Positions 33,605 to 42,527 of a stretch of 64,000 nt of DNA are shown here, piece by piece. Within the stretch, counting starts at the first letter, position 1; each line of letters starts with the position of its first letter. The stretch spans positions 1-64,000 of the forward strand of contig NZ_BOQN01000124.1 in the NCBI RefSeq assembly GCF_018332695.1. The letters run 5' to 3'. The stretch is from Paractinoplanes toevensis. GTDB taxonomy: Bacteria > Actinomycetota > Actinomycetes > Mycobacteriales > Micromonosporaceae. The translations under genes were made by a program, and so were the position numbers. The notes under the pieces are model-generated. The model was not told the DNA's origin. It saw only the letters and a program-made list of their open reading frames with translations, and ran no database searches.

Positions 33605-35131
33605 ATGACCACCCCAACAGAACTTGACGTCGCCGCCCCGGCCCCGACGGTCCGTTCCGGCGACCGGCTCCCCCCGGGCGTCGCCCTGGTCATCGGGGTC
33701 CTGATGGTCTCGACGTTCATCGTCTTCCTCAACGAGATGCTCCTCGGAGTCGCCCTGCCCACGCTGATCGTGGACTTCGGGGTCAGCCCGAGTACCGGGC
33801 AATGGGTCACGACCGGCTTCCTGCTGACCATGGCCGTGCTGATCCCGGCCAGCGGTTTCGTGATGCGGCGGTTCCACCTGCGGACCATCTTCCTGGCCGC
33901 GCTGTCCCTGTTCATCGTCGGGACGACGCTCGCCGCGACCGCGCCGACGTTCGGTGTCCTGGTGACTGGCCGGATCGTCCAGGCGTTCGGCACCGCTGTC
34001 TTCCTGCCGTTGTTGATGACCACGACGATGCGCCTCGTCCCGGCCGCTCGCCGCGGCCGGATGATGGCGATCACGACGGCTGTCCCGGCCGTGGCGCCGG
34101 CTGTCGGCCCGGCGCTGTCGGGTCTCGTGCTGTCCACACTGAGCTGGCGTTGGCTGTTCATCCTGATGCTGCCGATCGCGGTTGCAGCCCTGGCCCTGGG
34201 GGCGTGGAAGCTGCGCAACACCACCACCCCGGAGCCGGTGGCCCTGGATGTGCCGTCGTTGCTGCTGTCCGCGGTCGGGTTCGGTGGTCTGGTCTACGGA
34301 CTCTCCCTGATCGGCGAGGCGTCCGCCGGGCATGCCCCGATCTCGCCGTACCTGCCGATCTTGGTGGGCCTGGCCGGCCTGGTGGCGTTCGTCCTGCGAC
34401 AGGTCCCGCTGCAGCGTCGCGACGACGCGTTCCTGGACATGCGGATCTTCCTCCGGAGGTCGTTCACCGCGCCGCTTCTGGTGATGATCTTCGTCGCGGG
34501 TAACGGGATCGGTCTGCTGGTCGTGCTGCCGTTGGTGCTGACCGGCGTCACCGGCCTGAGCGCCCTCCAGCTCGGTCTCTTTCTGATCCCGGGCGGGGCG
34601 GCGATCTCGATCGTGGCGAGCCTGAGCGGCCGGGTCTACGACCGTTTCGGGCCGCGCCCGCTGGTGATTCCCGGCGCCATCGTCTGGCTGGCCGTCCTGT
34701 GGTTCCTCAGCCGGGTCGACGAGGGCACGAGCGTGGTCACGCTGATCGTCGCGTGGCTGGTGTTCACCAGCGCGCAGGCCGCGATGTGGACACCGCTGAC
34801 GACGAGTGCGATGGGCGACCTGCGAACCGAGCTCTACCCGCACGGCGCCGCAGCCTTCTCGACCGTGCAGCAGCTCGCCGGCGCAGCCTTCGGTGCAGTG
34901 TTCATCTCCGCCTACACCATCGGTTCCGGTTCTCGGGACGCCGGCGTGCTCAGCACGGCCCAGGCCACGGCGGCCGGACATGCCGCCTTCCTGACCGCCT
35001 GGGTCATCGGGCTGGTCGTGCTGGTAGGCGCCTTCTTCATCCGTCGGACACCGAGTCCGCCCGCCGACGGAACCCCCGTGGCCCCACCAGTCGCGGCTGC
35101 GCCGGTCAGCGGCGAGACGGTGTCCCGGTGA
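33605..35131 (+). CDS. MFS drug transporter, DHA2 (EmrB/QacA) type
   Basis: 508 residues with about 14 hydrophobic helices. Motif A/B-like pieces are FLNEMLLGVALPTLIVDFGVSPSTGQWVTTGFLLTMAVLIPASGFVMRRF at the first helices, and motif C-like AVAPAVGPALSGLVL near 160. Proton-coupled export of drugs or metabolites is typical. A weak ribosome site precedes ATG. Its stop overlaps the GTG of the following monooxygenase (GTGA), so pump and monooxygenase are co-translated, probably under the MerR regulator upstream. Confidence 0.88.
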   Translation: MTTPTELDVAAPAPTVRSGDRLPPGVALVIGVLMVSTFIVFLNEMLLGVALPTLIVDFGVSPSTGQWVTTGFLLTMAVLIPASGFVMRRFHLRTIFLAALSLFIVGTTLAATAPTFGVLVTGRIVQAFGTAVFLPLLMTTTMRLVPAARRGRMMAITTAVPAVAPAVGPALSGLVLSTLSWRWLFILMLPIAVAALALGAWKLRNTTTPEPVALDVPSLLLSAVGFGGLVYGLSLIGEASAGHAPISPYLPILVGLAGLVAFVLRQVPLQRRDDAFLDMRIFLRRSFTAPLLVMIFVAGNGIGLLVVLPLVLTGVTGLSALQLGLFLIPGGAAISIVASLSGRVYDRFGPRPLVIPGAIVWLAVLWFLSRVDEGTSVVTLIVAWLVFTSAQAAMWTPLTTSAMGDLRTELYPHGAAAFSTVQQLAGAAFGAVFISAYTIGSGSRDAGVLSTAQATAAGHAAFLTAWVIGLVVLVGAFFIRRTPSPPADGTPVAPPVAAAPVSGETVSR

Positions 35132-36396
35132 CCATGCCGGACAAAAAGCTCATCCTCGGTATGGGGCTGATCGACGGATACGGTGGCCTGCACGGCGCCT
35201 GGCGTGCCCCGCACGTGGACCCCGGGACCTACGCCGACGTCGACGCCACCGTGCGTCATGCGAAAGCTGCCGAGCGCGGCAAGTTCGCCTTCCTCTTCAC
35301 CCCCGACTTCCCCGCCGTGCGCGGCGACGTCGAGCACTCGACCATCAGCAACCTCATGGACCCACTGATCCAGTTGTCCGCCGTTGCGCGCGAGACGACG
35401 AACATCGGCTTCGTCGCAACCGGGTCGACGACCTTTCAGGAGCCGTTCAACACGGCACGCCAGTTCAAGGCCCTCGACGTCCTGAGCCACCGCGACGAGC
35501 GTTACCAGCGTGCCCACGAGGCGATCCAGATCGTCCAGGCGCTCTGGGGCAGCTGGCAGGAAGACGCGTGGGTCAAGGACCAGGTAGCGGATCGCTTCAT
35601 CGACCCGTCGAAGCTGCGACCGATCAACCTGAAGGGCCAGTACCTCGCTTCGCGAGGCCCCCTGGCGATCCCACCGTCGGAGCAGGGCCAGCCCGTCGTC
35701 TTCACCTCCGGCGGCCCCAGCCCGCACCTGCTGTCGATCGCGGGCCGCTACGCGAGCGGCTTCATCGCCGAGGTGTGGACGATCGAGGAGGCGCGCGCCC
35801 AGCGCGAGCTCGTGCGGAACGCGGCACGCGAAGCCGGCCGCGACCCCGACGAGATCAAGTACATCGCCGGCATCATGACCACCGTCGCGCCGACCGTGCG
35901 CGAGGGCCTCGACCGTCGCCTGAGGTATGCGGGCGATGTCATCGAGGCCGGTCTGCCCCACCTCGGCGCGATGCTGGGGATCCAGATCCACCCGGACCGG
36001 ATCGACGAGCCCCTCATGCCGCAGCGGCTCGCCTCCGCGCACGCCTCACCGAGAGACCCGCGCTCGTCGAACGCACTCGCGGTGGCACGCGAGGGGTGGT
36101 CCCCGCGCGACGTCCTCGCCCATGGCGTGATCGACTTCCACCCCACGGTCGTGGGCCCGGGGAAGCTGCACGCCGACCACCTGCAGGAGTGGTTCGAGGC
36201 GGGAGCCGCCGACGGCTTCTGGGTGACACCCGACATCTACGAGGACGGCGTCGACGCCTTCGTCGACGAGGTCGTGCCGATCCTGCAGGAACGCGGCATC
36301 TACCCCACCGAGTACCCGGGCACGACCCTGCGCGCGAACCTCGGCGTGCCCCACCAGTACGGACTCGACCCACGCATCATCGGCGCCGAGCAGTGA
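35128..36396 (+). CDS. NtaA/SnaA-type FMN monooxygenase with internal deletion
   Basis: 422 residues from the GTG in GTGA; ATG at 35134 is an alternative. The N-terminus (LGMGLIDGYGGLHGAWRAPHVDPGTYADVD), FQEPFNTARQFKALDVLSH, HEAIQIVQALWGSWQEDAWV and PVVFTSGGPSPHLLSIAGRYASGFIAEVWT mark a luciferase-like monooxygenase of the NtaA/SnaA/DszA group. At residues 121/122 LSH is joined straight to RDERY; relatives have about 25-30 residues here, including a G-R-x-G-W-N-x-V-T segment near the FMN site. The frame is kept but activity is doubtful. Downstream: an NADP reductase gene. Confidence 0.8.
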   Translation: MTMPDKKLILGMGLIDGYGGLHGAWRAPHVDPGTYADVDATVRHAKAAERGKFAFLFTPDFPAVRGDVEHSTISNLMDPLIQLSAVARETTNIGFVATGSTTFQEPFNTARQFKALDVLSHRDERYQRAHEAIQIVQALWGSWQEDAWVKDQVADRFIDPSKLRPINLKGQYLASRGPLAIPPSEQGQPVVFTSGGPSPHLLSIAGRYASGFIAEVWTIEEARAQRELVRNAAREAGRDPDEIKYIAGIMTTVAPTVREGLDRRLRYAGDVIEAGLPHLGAMLGIQIHPDRIDEPLMPQRLASAHASPRDPRSSNALAVAREGWSPRDVLAHGVIDFHPTVVGPGKLHADHLQEWFEAGAADGFWVTPDIYEDGVDAFVDEVVPILQERGIYPTEYPGTTLRANLGVPHQYGLDPRIIGAEQ

Positions 36397-36478
36397 CCGG
36401 ACTCAGGTGATGCCCCGGATGTCCGACGACCGTTCGGCTCTCGCTGACACACAGAACATCACGCAGGAGGAGAACCTC

Positions 36479-37225
36479 ATGAAGATCGGCATCATGGGAG
36501 CCGGCAGCATCGGCAGCGTCCTGGCCCTGCGGCTGGGCGCCCATGGCCACCAGGTCAGGATCGCGAACTCGCGCGGGCCCCGGACGATCCCCGCCGAAGT
36601 CCTCGCCACCGGCGCGCAGGCGGTGTCAGCCGGTGAGGTCGCCGCGGACGTGGACGTTCTCATCACCTCGGTCCCTCTCATCCGGGTGCCCGACCTCAAG
36701 CCGTTGCTGATCGACCTGCCCGTTGACGCCGTCGTCATCGACACCTCGAACTACTACCCGGCCCGCGACGGGCACATCGCGGCCCTCGATCGCGGGCAGG
36801 TGGAGAGCCGCTGGGTCGAGGAGCACCTCGGTCGTCGCGTCGTCAAGGCGTGGAACGCCATCACGGCACAGTCTTTCGCTGCCTACGCGAGCCCGAGCGG
36901 TAACCCCGGCCGGATCGCGATCCCCGTCGCCGCGGACGATGACGACGACCGGGCCCTGGGCATGTCGCTGGTCGAGCAGACGGGCTTCGAGGGCTTCGAC
37001 GCGGGCACCATCACCGACTCGTGGCGCCAGCAGCCAGGCAGCCCCGTCTACTGCACCGACCGCACCGCCGAGGAGATGCCCGGCGCGCTCGGCAAGGCCC
37101 ACGCCGAACGCTCCCCGAAGCGCCGAGACCTGGCGATGCACGTCATCGCCGAACTGATGGGGGACCCCACCAGCGAGCTCGGCAAGGACTTCCTGGTCCG
37201 GGTCAACCGCCTCATCTACGTGTAG
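36479..37225 (+). CDS. F420-dependent NADP reductase-like protein
   Basis: 248 residues from ATG at 36479 (AGGAGG upstream). Rossmann start MKIGIMGAGSIGSVLALRLGAHGHQVRIANSRGP, then a F420_oxidored-type core (VDVLITSVPL, VVIDTSNYY, RVVKAWNAITAQSF). Relatives bind NADP and either F420 or act as small dehydrogenases. It would be the third gene of the MFS-monooxygenase operon (82 bp gap). F420 use is an inference. Confidence 0.8.
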   Translation: MKIGIMGAGSIGSVLALRLGAHGHQVRIANSRGPRTIPAEVLATGAQAVSAGEVAADVDVLITSVPLIRVPDLKPLLIDLPVDAVVIDTSNYYPARDGHIAALDRGQVESRWVEEHLGRRVVKAWNAITAQSFAAYASPSGNPGRIAIPVAADDDDDRALGMSLVEQTGFEGFDAGTITDSWRQQPGSPVYCTDRTAEEMPGALGKAHAERSPKRRDLAMHVIAELMGDPTSELGKDFLVRVNRLIYV

Positions 37226-37801
37226 TCCGCAGCCCCGGAACCTCCTCTTCGTCGCAGTCGTGCTCTGTCCACGTCATCTCCACCTGGCCGGCTCGCGCCG
37301 AACCGAATCGCCTCGAGAGTGTGGGCAGGCTGCAGGCTGCGGTCTTCCAGGCCGCGATCGCTCCACCTTCCACCGGTCGCGGCTGCGAGGCGCCACCCAG
37401 AGCGTCGGGCCGGGTGGGAGTTCGCAAGCCCGCTGCTGTTTAGGGCGTGGTCCTGGCACCACCGCACGATGGTCGACCAAGACGTCAAGTCACGCCGCTG
37501 CTGATCGCCGAGATCAATCGCCATCAACTGAAGAGTGCAAGACCCCGATATATGCGTACAGCGCTTCTCGCGGGACCTTATGCTCCTATTCTCTTCGGGC
37601 GTGCAACTCTGTTCCAGTCGAGCAAGATTCATCGATGCGGCTCCCCGAACGATCATTCAGAAGCTTCTGACCGATCGGGGGTGTTGCAGACACCATTTGT
37701 CAGCTTTGGTGTCCAGACCGGACGGTGACGCGGGACTTTAAAATTTCAGTCTTCCCTGGGCGCGACTGTGTGCCGGTGGACCTCCGGGAAGGGGGGCCGC
37801 A
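37226..37801. other. 576-bp gap, AT-richer, no recognisable gene
   Basis: No open frame here has a ribosome site or family signature. Base composition falls from that of the flanking operon, most clearly from about 37540 to 37730. Small frames on both strands were read and none was recognised; the stretch may be remnant or foreign DNA. A purine-rich AAGGGGGG at about 37789-37796 is the ribosome site of the next gene. Confidence 0.6.
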
Positions 37802-38581
37802 ATGGATTCCTGCTCCGACCTGCCCCAGCCGGCAGACTGGAACCCGATCGCTGGTGGGGGACCTACATCCGCGTTTGCGGCGGTGCTTGCCGGTTTTGTC
37901 TTTATCGGAATGGTCTATGTACTGACCGAAGGTTTCAACCGCCATCATGGTCACACTCTGATGTTGTTTATGGCGGCCTTCGTCTGTCTCGCGGCGGGCA
38001 GCTATACCGAAGCTCTTGCGTCAGGTGAGGTGGCGTGCCTACGGGCCTGGTCCGAGGGAATGTTCTCGAGCGGGCTCCTTGCGGTGGGTTCGACCGCCAT
38101 GCTGGCTGCACTTGCTTGGTTGCTACCGACGCGGTACGGGCGCGACCCGATCGTCCGAAAGTTCACCATCCTTGCGGCGCTGTCGATAGCTCTGATCGTC
38201 TCTGAGCTGCTCGCTGCCGCTGCACAAGGTTTCTTGCTGGATGTACCTGGACGAAGCCATTGGCGCGGGGCTGTCGGATGGTCGGCATTGATAACAATTG
38301 CGCTGGTCATCATCGCATGGCTTCTCCGTCTCGCCAATGTGGTAAGAGATCGGTATCGCGTGGCTATAGCGGCTGGCGGGGTCATTGCTTTTACTTTTCT
38401 TAGCTTAGTCTTTCTAGGACCGATCGGCAGCCTTCCGCGGTCGGAATGGGTTTCGCCGGCAACGTGGATTGTTGTGGCGTCAACCGTCATTCCTCTCTAC
38501 GGAGGCGCTTTGGTCGTTGCCACTATCACTTGGGCGTTGCCGACCGGTCGAAGCTACGCCGTCGATTGTTGCTCCACGTAG
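37802..38581 (+). CDS. Membrane protein of unknown function, atypical composition
   Basis: 259 residues; GGAAGGGGGG precedes ATG at 37802. About seven hydrophobic helices. Codon use differs from every neighbour: many codons end in T or A (TTT, CTT, GTT, ATA) and GC3 is clearly lower, which suggests recent transfer. No family recognised. It lies alone between an AT-rich gap and a HAD phosphatase gene. Confidence 0.65.
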   Translation: MDSCSDLPQPADWNPIAGGGPTSAFAAVLAGFVFIGMVYVLTEGFNRHHGHTLMLFMAAFVCLAAGSYTEALASGEVACLRAWSEGMFSSGLLAVGSTAMLAALAWLLPTRYGRDPIVRKFTILAALSIALIVSELLAAAAQGFLLDVPGRSHWRGAVGWSALITIALVIIAWLLRLANVVRDRYRVAIAAGGVIAFTFLSLVFLGPIGSLPRSEWVSPATWIVVASTVIPLYGGALVVATITWALPTGRSYAVDCCST

Positions 38582-38717
38582 TGTTGAGGTGTCATGTGGC
38601 ACCACGGCCCGCCGTCAGCGAAGAACTTCGATGGCCGGAACCTCGCTCGGCACATGCTCGAATGGCAACGGACGGGGCTCGTTGGCAGAGGACAGCTCGG
38701 CCGGGGAGAATGGTGGG

Positions 38718-39308
38718 GTGCGGCTACCCCTTCCCGACGGTGACTTCCGGGCCTATCTGTTCGACTGCGACGGCACCATTACCGACTCGATGCCGGCGCA
38801 CTACCGTGCCTGGACCGCGGCCCTCGCCGAGTGGGGGTGTGAGTTTCCCGAGGACCTCTTCTATGCGTGGGGCGGCCGGACGGTCGTCGAGATCATCGAG
38901 GATCTGAACGCTCGACAGGGGCTGGCGATGCCGGTGGCCGCGGTCGCTTCGCGCCGCGAAACGCTCTTTCAGGAGAGCCTGGGCGACATGCGTGCGGTGC
39001 CGGGGGTGCTTGCGCACATCGAGGAGGCGTACGCCCGGGTGCCGTTCGCGGTGGTCTCGGGCAGCACGCGCGCGTCCGTGACGGCGTCGCTCGCCGCGCT
39101 GGATCTGCTGGACCGCTTTCCCGTTCTGGTCTGCGCCGGTGACTACACGAAGCCCAAGCCGGACCCGGAGGCGTACCTTCTGGCGGCCCTTCTGCTGGAC
39201 GTCCCGCCGGCCGAATGCCTGGTCTTCGAGGACACCGACCTGGGCATCCAGGCGGCGACCGCGGCCGGCATGGCCGCCGTCCGGGTGCCGCCGCCGTGGA
39301 TGCGCTGA
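38718..39308 (+). CDS. HAD-family phosphatase (beta-PGM-like)
   Basis: 196 residues from GTG at 38718 (GGGGAG nine bases upstream). Motif I FDCDGTITDSM, motif II VVSGSTR, motif III KPKPDP and motif IV FEDTDLGIQAA are complete, so the phosphatase/phosphoglucomutase-type active site is intact. Cap type C1. Substrate unknown; sugar phosphates are usual. Ends two bases before the convergent PobA-like gene. Confidence 0.87.
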   Translation: MRLPLPDGDFRAYLFDCDGTITDSMPAHYRAWTAALAEWGCEFPEDLFYAWGGRTVVEIIEDLNARQGLAMPVAAVASRRETLFQESLGDMRAVPGVLAHIEEAYARVPFAVVSGSTRASVTASLAALDLLDRFPVLVCAGDYTKPKPDPEAYLLAALLLDVPPAECLVFEDTDLGIQAATAAGMAAVRVPPPWMR

Positions 39309-39310
39309 AC

Positions 39311-40438
39311 CTAGTTCACGCCGGCGGTGAGTTCGCCGAAGAGGCGGCTCGCCGCGGGTGAGTTGAACTGGCGGGCCAGTTCGGCCCGGGCGATCTGCTT
39401 GCGGAATTCTCCCTCGTAGGAAGGGTCGCCGGCGTTGTGCATGACGTCGGTGATCCAGACCGCGAAGGCCTGGTAGTTCCAGATGTGCCGCAGGCAGGTC
39501 TCCGAATATTCGTCGAGTTGGCTCGGGTCGTGGATCAGGGCGCGGGCGAACACGTCGGCGTCGTTCAGGGCGAGGTTGATGCCTTTGGCGCTCATCGGCG
39601 GAACGATGTGCGCCGCGTCCCCGAGCAGGTAGAGCCGGCCGTAACTCATCGGCTCGTAGACCACGCTGCGCAGCGGCACGAGCCGCTTCTCGAGGATGCG
39701 GCCGGCGGTCAGCGGCCGGCCGAAGCGAGCTTCGAGTTCGTTCCAGACGCGCTCGTCCGTCCAGTCCTCGACGGTGGCGTCGAGCGGGCACTGGAGATAG
39801 ATGCGGCTGTTCTTCGCGCCGCGGGGGATGAGCCCGGCGAGACCACGGGAGTGGATCGCCATGCCGGAGGAGTGCGCCGGCACCTCGGCGAGGGCACTGA
39901 GCCATGCGTACCCGTACTCGTGGGAATAGCGGGTCAAAATGCCGTCGGGGATGGACGCGCGGCTGATGCCGCGGTCGCCGTCGCAGCCGGCGATGTAATC
40001 GCCGGTGATCGTGGTGCCGCCGTAGCGCACCACGCCGTGTTCCGGGTCCAGGGAGATGCCCTCGGTCTCGAAGCGGAGGTCGCCGCCGTCGCGCAGGAAG
40101 GCGTCCGTGAGGTTGCGGACCAGGACCTGCTGGGGGCAGAAGACGCTGTCGCTGTTGTCGTCGCCGTCGAACTCGATCGGCAACTCCTCCTCGTCGATCC
40201 AGATGCCGCCCTCGACCTCGGCGACGGTGTCGCCGGTCAGCACCTCCTCGAGGCCCCACTCGCGGAACATGCGCACCCCGCGACTGTCGATGGTGCCGGC
40301 GCGCTGGCGCCGCTCGACGTACTCCCGGCTGCGCCGCTCCAGGACGACGCAGCCGATGCCGTTGCGGAGCAGGAGGTTGCCGAGGGTGAGCCCGGCAACC
40401 CCGGCTCCGATGATCACTACGTTGGTGGTTTCAGCCAT
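39311..40438 (-). CDS. 4-hydroxybenzoate 3-monooxygenase-like flavoprotein
   Basis: 375 residues. FAD motif IIGAGVAGLTLGNLLLRNG (about 9-27), substrate/FAD residues ERRQRAGTIDSRGVRMFREWGL, the DG segment AGCDGDRGISRASIP and YLLGDAAHIVPPMSAKGINLALNDA match the PobA family, which hydroxylates 4-hydroxybenzoate to protocatechuate using NADPH. The last motif is very close to PobA. Ring-cleavage genes are not nearby, so substrate and pathway remain open and the symbol is withheld. Confidence 0.78.
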   Translation of the reverse strand: MAETTNVVIIGAGVAGLTLGNLLLRNGIGCVVLERRSREYVERRQRAGTIDSRGVRMFREWGLEEVLTGDTVAEVEGGIWIDEEELPIEFDGDDNSDSVFCPQQVLVRNLTDAFLRDGGDLRFETEGISLDPEHGVVRYGGTTITGDYIAGCDGDRGISRASIPDGILTRYSHEYGYAWLSALAEVPAHSSGMAIHSRGLAGLIPRGAKNSRIYLQCPLDATVEDWTDERVWNELEARFGRPLTAGRILEKRLVPLRSVVYEPMSYGRLYLLGDAAHIVPPMSAKGINLALNDADVFARALIHDPSQLDEYSETCLRHIWNYQAFAVWITDVMHNAGDPSYEGEFRKQIARAELARQFNSPAASRLFGELTAGVN

Positions 40439-40476
40439 GCGCCCACTCTGAGCCCGACCTTCGCAGCCGCAAACCG

Positions 40477-41331
40477 TTAACTGGCCGCGGAATGCTGGAA
40501 ACCCGCCAAGAAGTCCCGCACGTCGGTGGCGGGGCGGCCGATGGCCTTCTCCAGGGCCGGGTCGGTCACCGCGAACTCGCCGCGGCGGGCCGCCCGGAAC
40601 ATGCCGAGCGTGAAGTCGGCGAACTCACCCGCAGCGGCCTTCCACTCCTCGTCGTCGACCACGACCCGGGTGATCGTGCGGCCGGTGACGTCGCTCAGGA
40701 TGCTGGCCACCTCGACCAGGTCGACCGCCGCCGGACCGGTCAGCGGCGGCGTCACCCCGTCGAACAGGTCGGGCGCGGTCAGCGCGGCCACGGCGGCCGC
40801 GGCCAGGTCGGCGTGAGCAGTCCAGGACACCGGGCCGTCGGCCGGCAGGGCGAGCACCCCGGTCTCCAGGGCGCGGGGAACGTAGAAGTCGAGCGTGGTG
40901 ACGTAGAAGCCGTTGCGCAGGACGGTGAACGGCACGCCGGCCGCGGCCAGGTGGTCCTCGGTCGCCGCGTGCACCAGCATCGGGGCGAACGCCGAGTCGT
41001 GGGCGGCGGCCTGGTGACCGGTGTAGAGGATCCGCCGGGCGCCGGCGGCGCGGGCCGCGTCGATGGCGGCGCGGTTCGCGGCCACGGCGGCGTCGGTGCC
41101 GCGGATCGACGCCGAGATGAGCAGGACCTGGTCGGCGCCCTCGAATGCCGACGCGAGCGACGCCGGGTCGGTGAAGTCGCCCGCGCGGACCCGCACGCCC
41201 CGGGCGGCCAGGTGCGCCGCCGCGCCGGGATCGCGGACGCTCACCCCCAGCTCGATGGCCGGGACCTGGGTCAGGAGCAGGTCGAGGATCTGCGAGCCGA
41301 GCTTGCCGGTGGCACCGGTAACGACGATCAT
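40477..41331 (-). CDS. NmrA/QorB-like NAD(P)-binding oxidoreductase
   Basis: 284 residues. Atypical SDR with N-terminal VVTGATGKLGSQILDLLL, no Tyr-x-x-x-Lys active site, and the FTVLRNGFYV motif seen in NmrA/QorB quinone reductases. NADPH-dependent quinone reduction or redox sensing is likely. Divergent from a TetR regulator with similar sequence boxes by each start. Confidence 0.83.
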   Translation of the reverse strand: MIVVTGATGKLGSQILDLLLTQVPAIELGVSVRDPGAAAHLAARGVRVRAGDFTDPASLASAFEGADQVLLISASIRGTDAAVAANRAAIDAARAAGARRILYTGHQAAAHDSAFAPMLVHAATEDHLAAAGVPFTVLRNGFYVTTLDFYVPRALETGVLALPADGPVSWTAHADLAAAAVAALTAPDLFDGVTPPLTGPAAVDLVEVASILSDVTGRTITRVVVDDEEWKAAAGEFADFTLGMFRAARRGEFAVTDPALEKAIGRPATDVRDFLAGFQHSAAS

Positions 41332-41340
41332 GACATCTCC

Positions 41341-41410
41341 TTATCGTTGGTAACAGCGAAACGTTAGCACTGATTTTCCGGCGTTACGCAAGATCTGTTA
41401 TCGTCGTTAC
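41341..41410. promoter_or_regulatory. TTATCGT direct repeats in divergent promoter
   Basis: TTATCGTTGGTAAC (41341-41354) and TTATCGTCGTTAC (41398-41410) are similar boxes, one just ahead of each divergent gene (QorB-like start at 41331, TetR start at 41411). The second runs into the TetR ATG without a ribosome site, suggesting a leaderless TetR message. Confidence 0.4.
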
Positions 41411-42070
41411 ATGGACGAGGTGCGGGCCGCGATCATCGAGGCGGCGAGCCGGTTGCTGCGCGAGGAAGGGGCCCGGGCGGTCACCACCCGGGCGGTCTCG
41501 CAGGCCGCCGGGGTGCAGCCGCCGACCATCTACCGGCTCTTCGGCGACAAGGACGGCCTGCTCGACGCGCTCGCCGAGCACGCGATGGCGGCGTACGTCG
41601 GGGAGAAGGCGATCGACGCCGACGAGGATCCGCTGACCGACCTGCGGGCCGGCTGGCGCGGTCACATCGCGTTCGGGCTGGCCAATCCCGACCTGTTCCA
41701 GCTGATCAGCGATCCGCACCGGCGCCACTCACCGGCCGTCGCGGCCGGTGACGAGATCCTGCGGCGCCGGGTGCACCGGCTGGCCGCGGCCGGCCTGCTG
41801 CGGGTCGGCGAACAGCGCGCGGTCGACATGATCCAGGCGGCCGGCCGGGGCGCGGTCCTGGCCATGCTGACCGGCGGCGACCCGGCCCTCGGCGAGGCGA
41901 TGTTCGACGCGATCACGGCCGCGGTCCTCACCGACGGCCCGGCCGTCGCCGCGAACGACGCCCGCACCATCGCCGTCGCTCTCGCCGCCAACATCGATCA
42001 GCTGCCCGCGCTCAGCGCCGCGGAAAAGGCCCTCATGACGGAGTGGCTCGCCCGCGCGATCAAGGGCTGA
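41411..42070 (+). CDS. TetR-family repressor
   Basis: 219 residues. HTH at 4-50 (VRAAIIEAASRLLREEGARAVTTRAVSQAAGVQPPTIYRLFGDKDGLL), then a TetR_C domain. No Shine-Dalgarno before the ATG. Divergent partner is the QorB-like gene, its probable target. Confidence 0.86.
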   Translation: MDEVRAAIIEAASRLLREEGARAVTTRAVSQAAGVQPPTIYRLFGDKDGLLDALAEHAMAAYVGEKAIDADEDPLTDLRAGWRGHIAFGLANPDLFQLISDPHRRHSPAVAAGDEILRRRVHRLAAAGLLRVGEQRAVDMIQAAGRGAVLAMLTGGDPALGEAMFDAITAAVLTDGPAVAANDARTIAVALAANIDQLPALSAAEKALMTEWLARAIKG

Positions 42071-42088
42071 GGCCGGCCGCGCCGGCGA

Positions 42089-42527
42089 TCAGAGGCGGAG
42101 GTCGGCGAGGCTGCGGATGCGGTGCGGCTCGTCGTGCGGGCCCTCGTCCCGGCGGTCCAGATGGACGGCGCGCAGGCCGGCGGCGCGGGCCGGCAGCACG
42201 TCCAGGTCGTGGCGGTCACCGACCGAGAGCACCGACGAAGGCGGCAGGTCCAGGCGGGCGCAGGCGGCCAGGAACGCGGCCTGGTCGGGCTTGGCGGCGC
42301 CGACGTCCTCGACCGTGAACATCGGGCCGACCCGACCGGCCAGACCGGTGCGGGTCAGCTTCTGGTGCTGCTGCTCGCGAGAGCCGTTGGTGAGCACGGC
42401 CACCGTCAGACCGGCGGCGGAGATGGCGGCCAGCGCGGCGTCGACGTCGGGAAACGCGCGCCAGGACGATTCGTACGCGGCCAGGTATCCCGCGAAGATC
42501 TCGTCGAGCGCGCAGCACGCCGACAGC
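42089..42527 (-). pseudogene. HAD hydrolase, 5'-truncated remnant
   Basis: One frame reads ...ALDEIFAGYLAAYESSWRAFPDV..LTVAVLTNGSREQQ...AAKPDQAAFLAACARLDLPPSSVLSVGDRHDLDVLPARAAGLRAVHLDR, the cap end plus motifs II (TNG), III (Lys in AAKPD) and IV (VGDRHDLD) of a YjjG-like HAD phosphatase. The N-terminal 60-70 residues with the catalytic DxD motif are absent; the frame is instead cut off by the end of the GlxA-type gene at 42528. Only a GTG at 42403, inside the domain, could start it. Ends 19 bp from the TetR gene. Confidence 0.75.

Noticed and set aside
37216..37656. 146-codon minus-strand frame in the AT-richer gap, considered as a transposase remnant
   Set aside because: No DDE or HTH motif and no ribosome site could be found; left as gap.
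39311..40438. Assigning the pobA symbol
   Set aside because: The motifs fit, yet no protocatechuate genes are near and related flavoproteins hydroxylate other aromatics.
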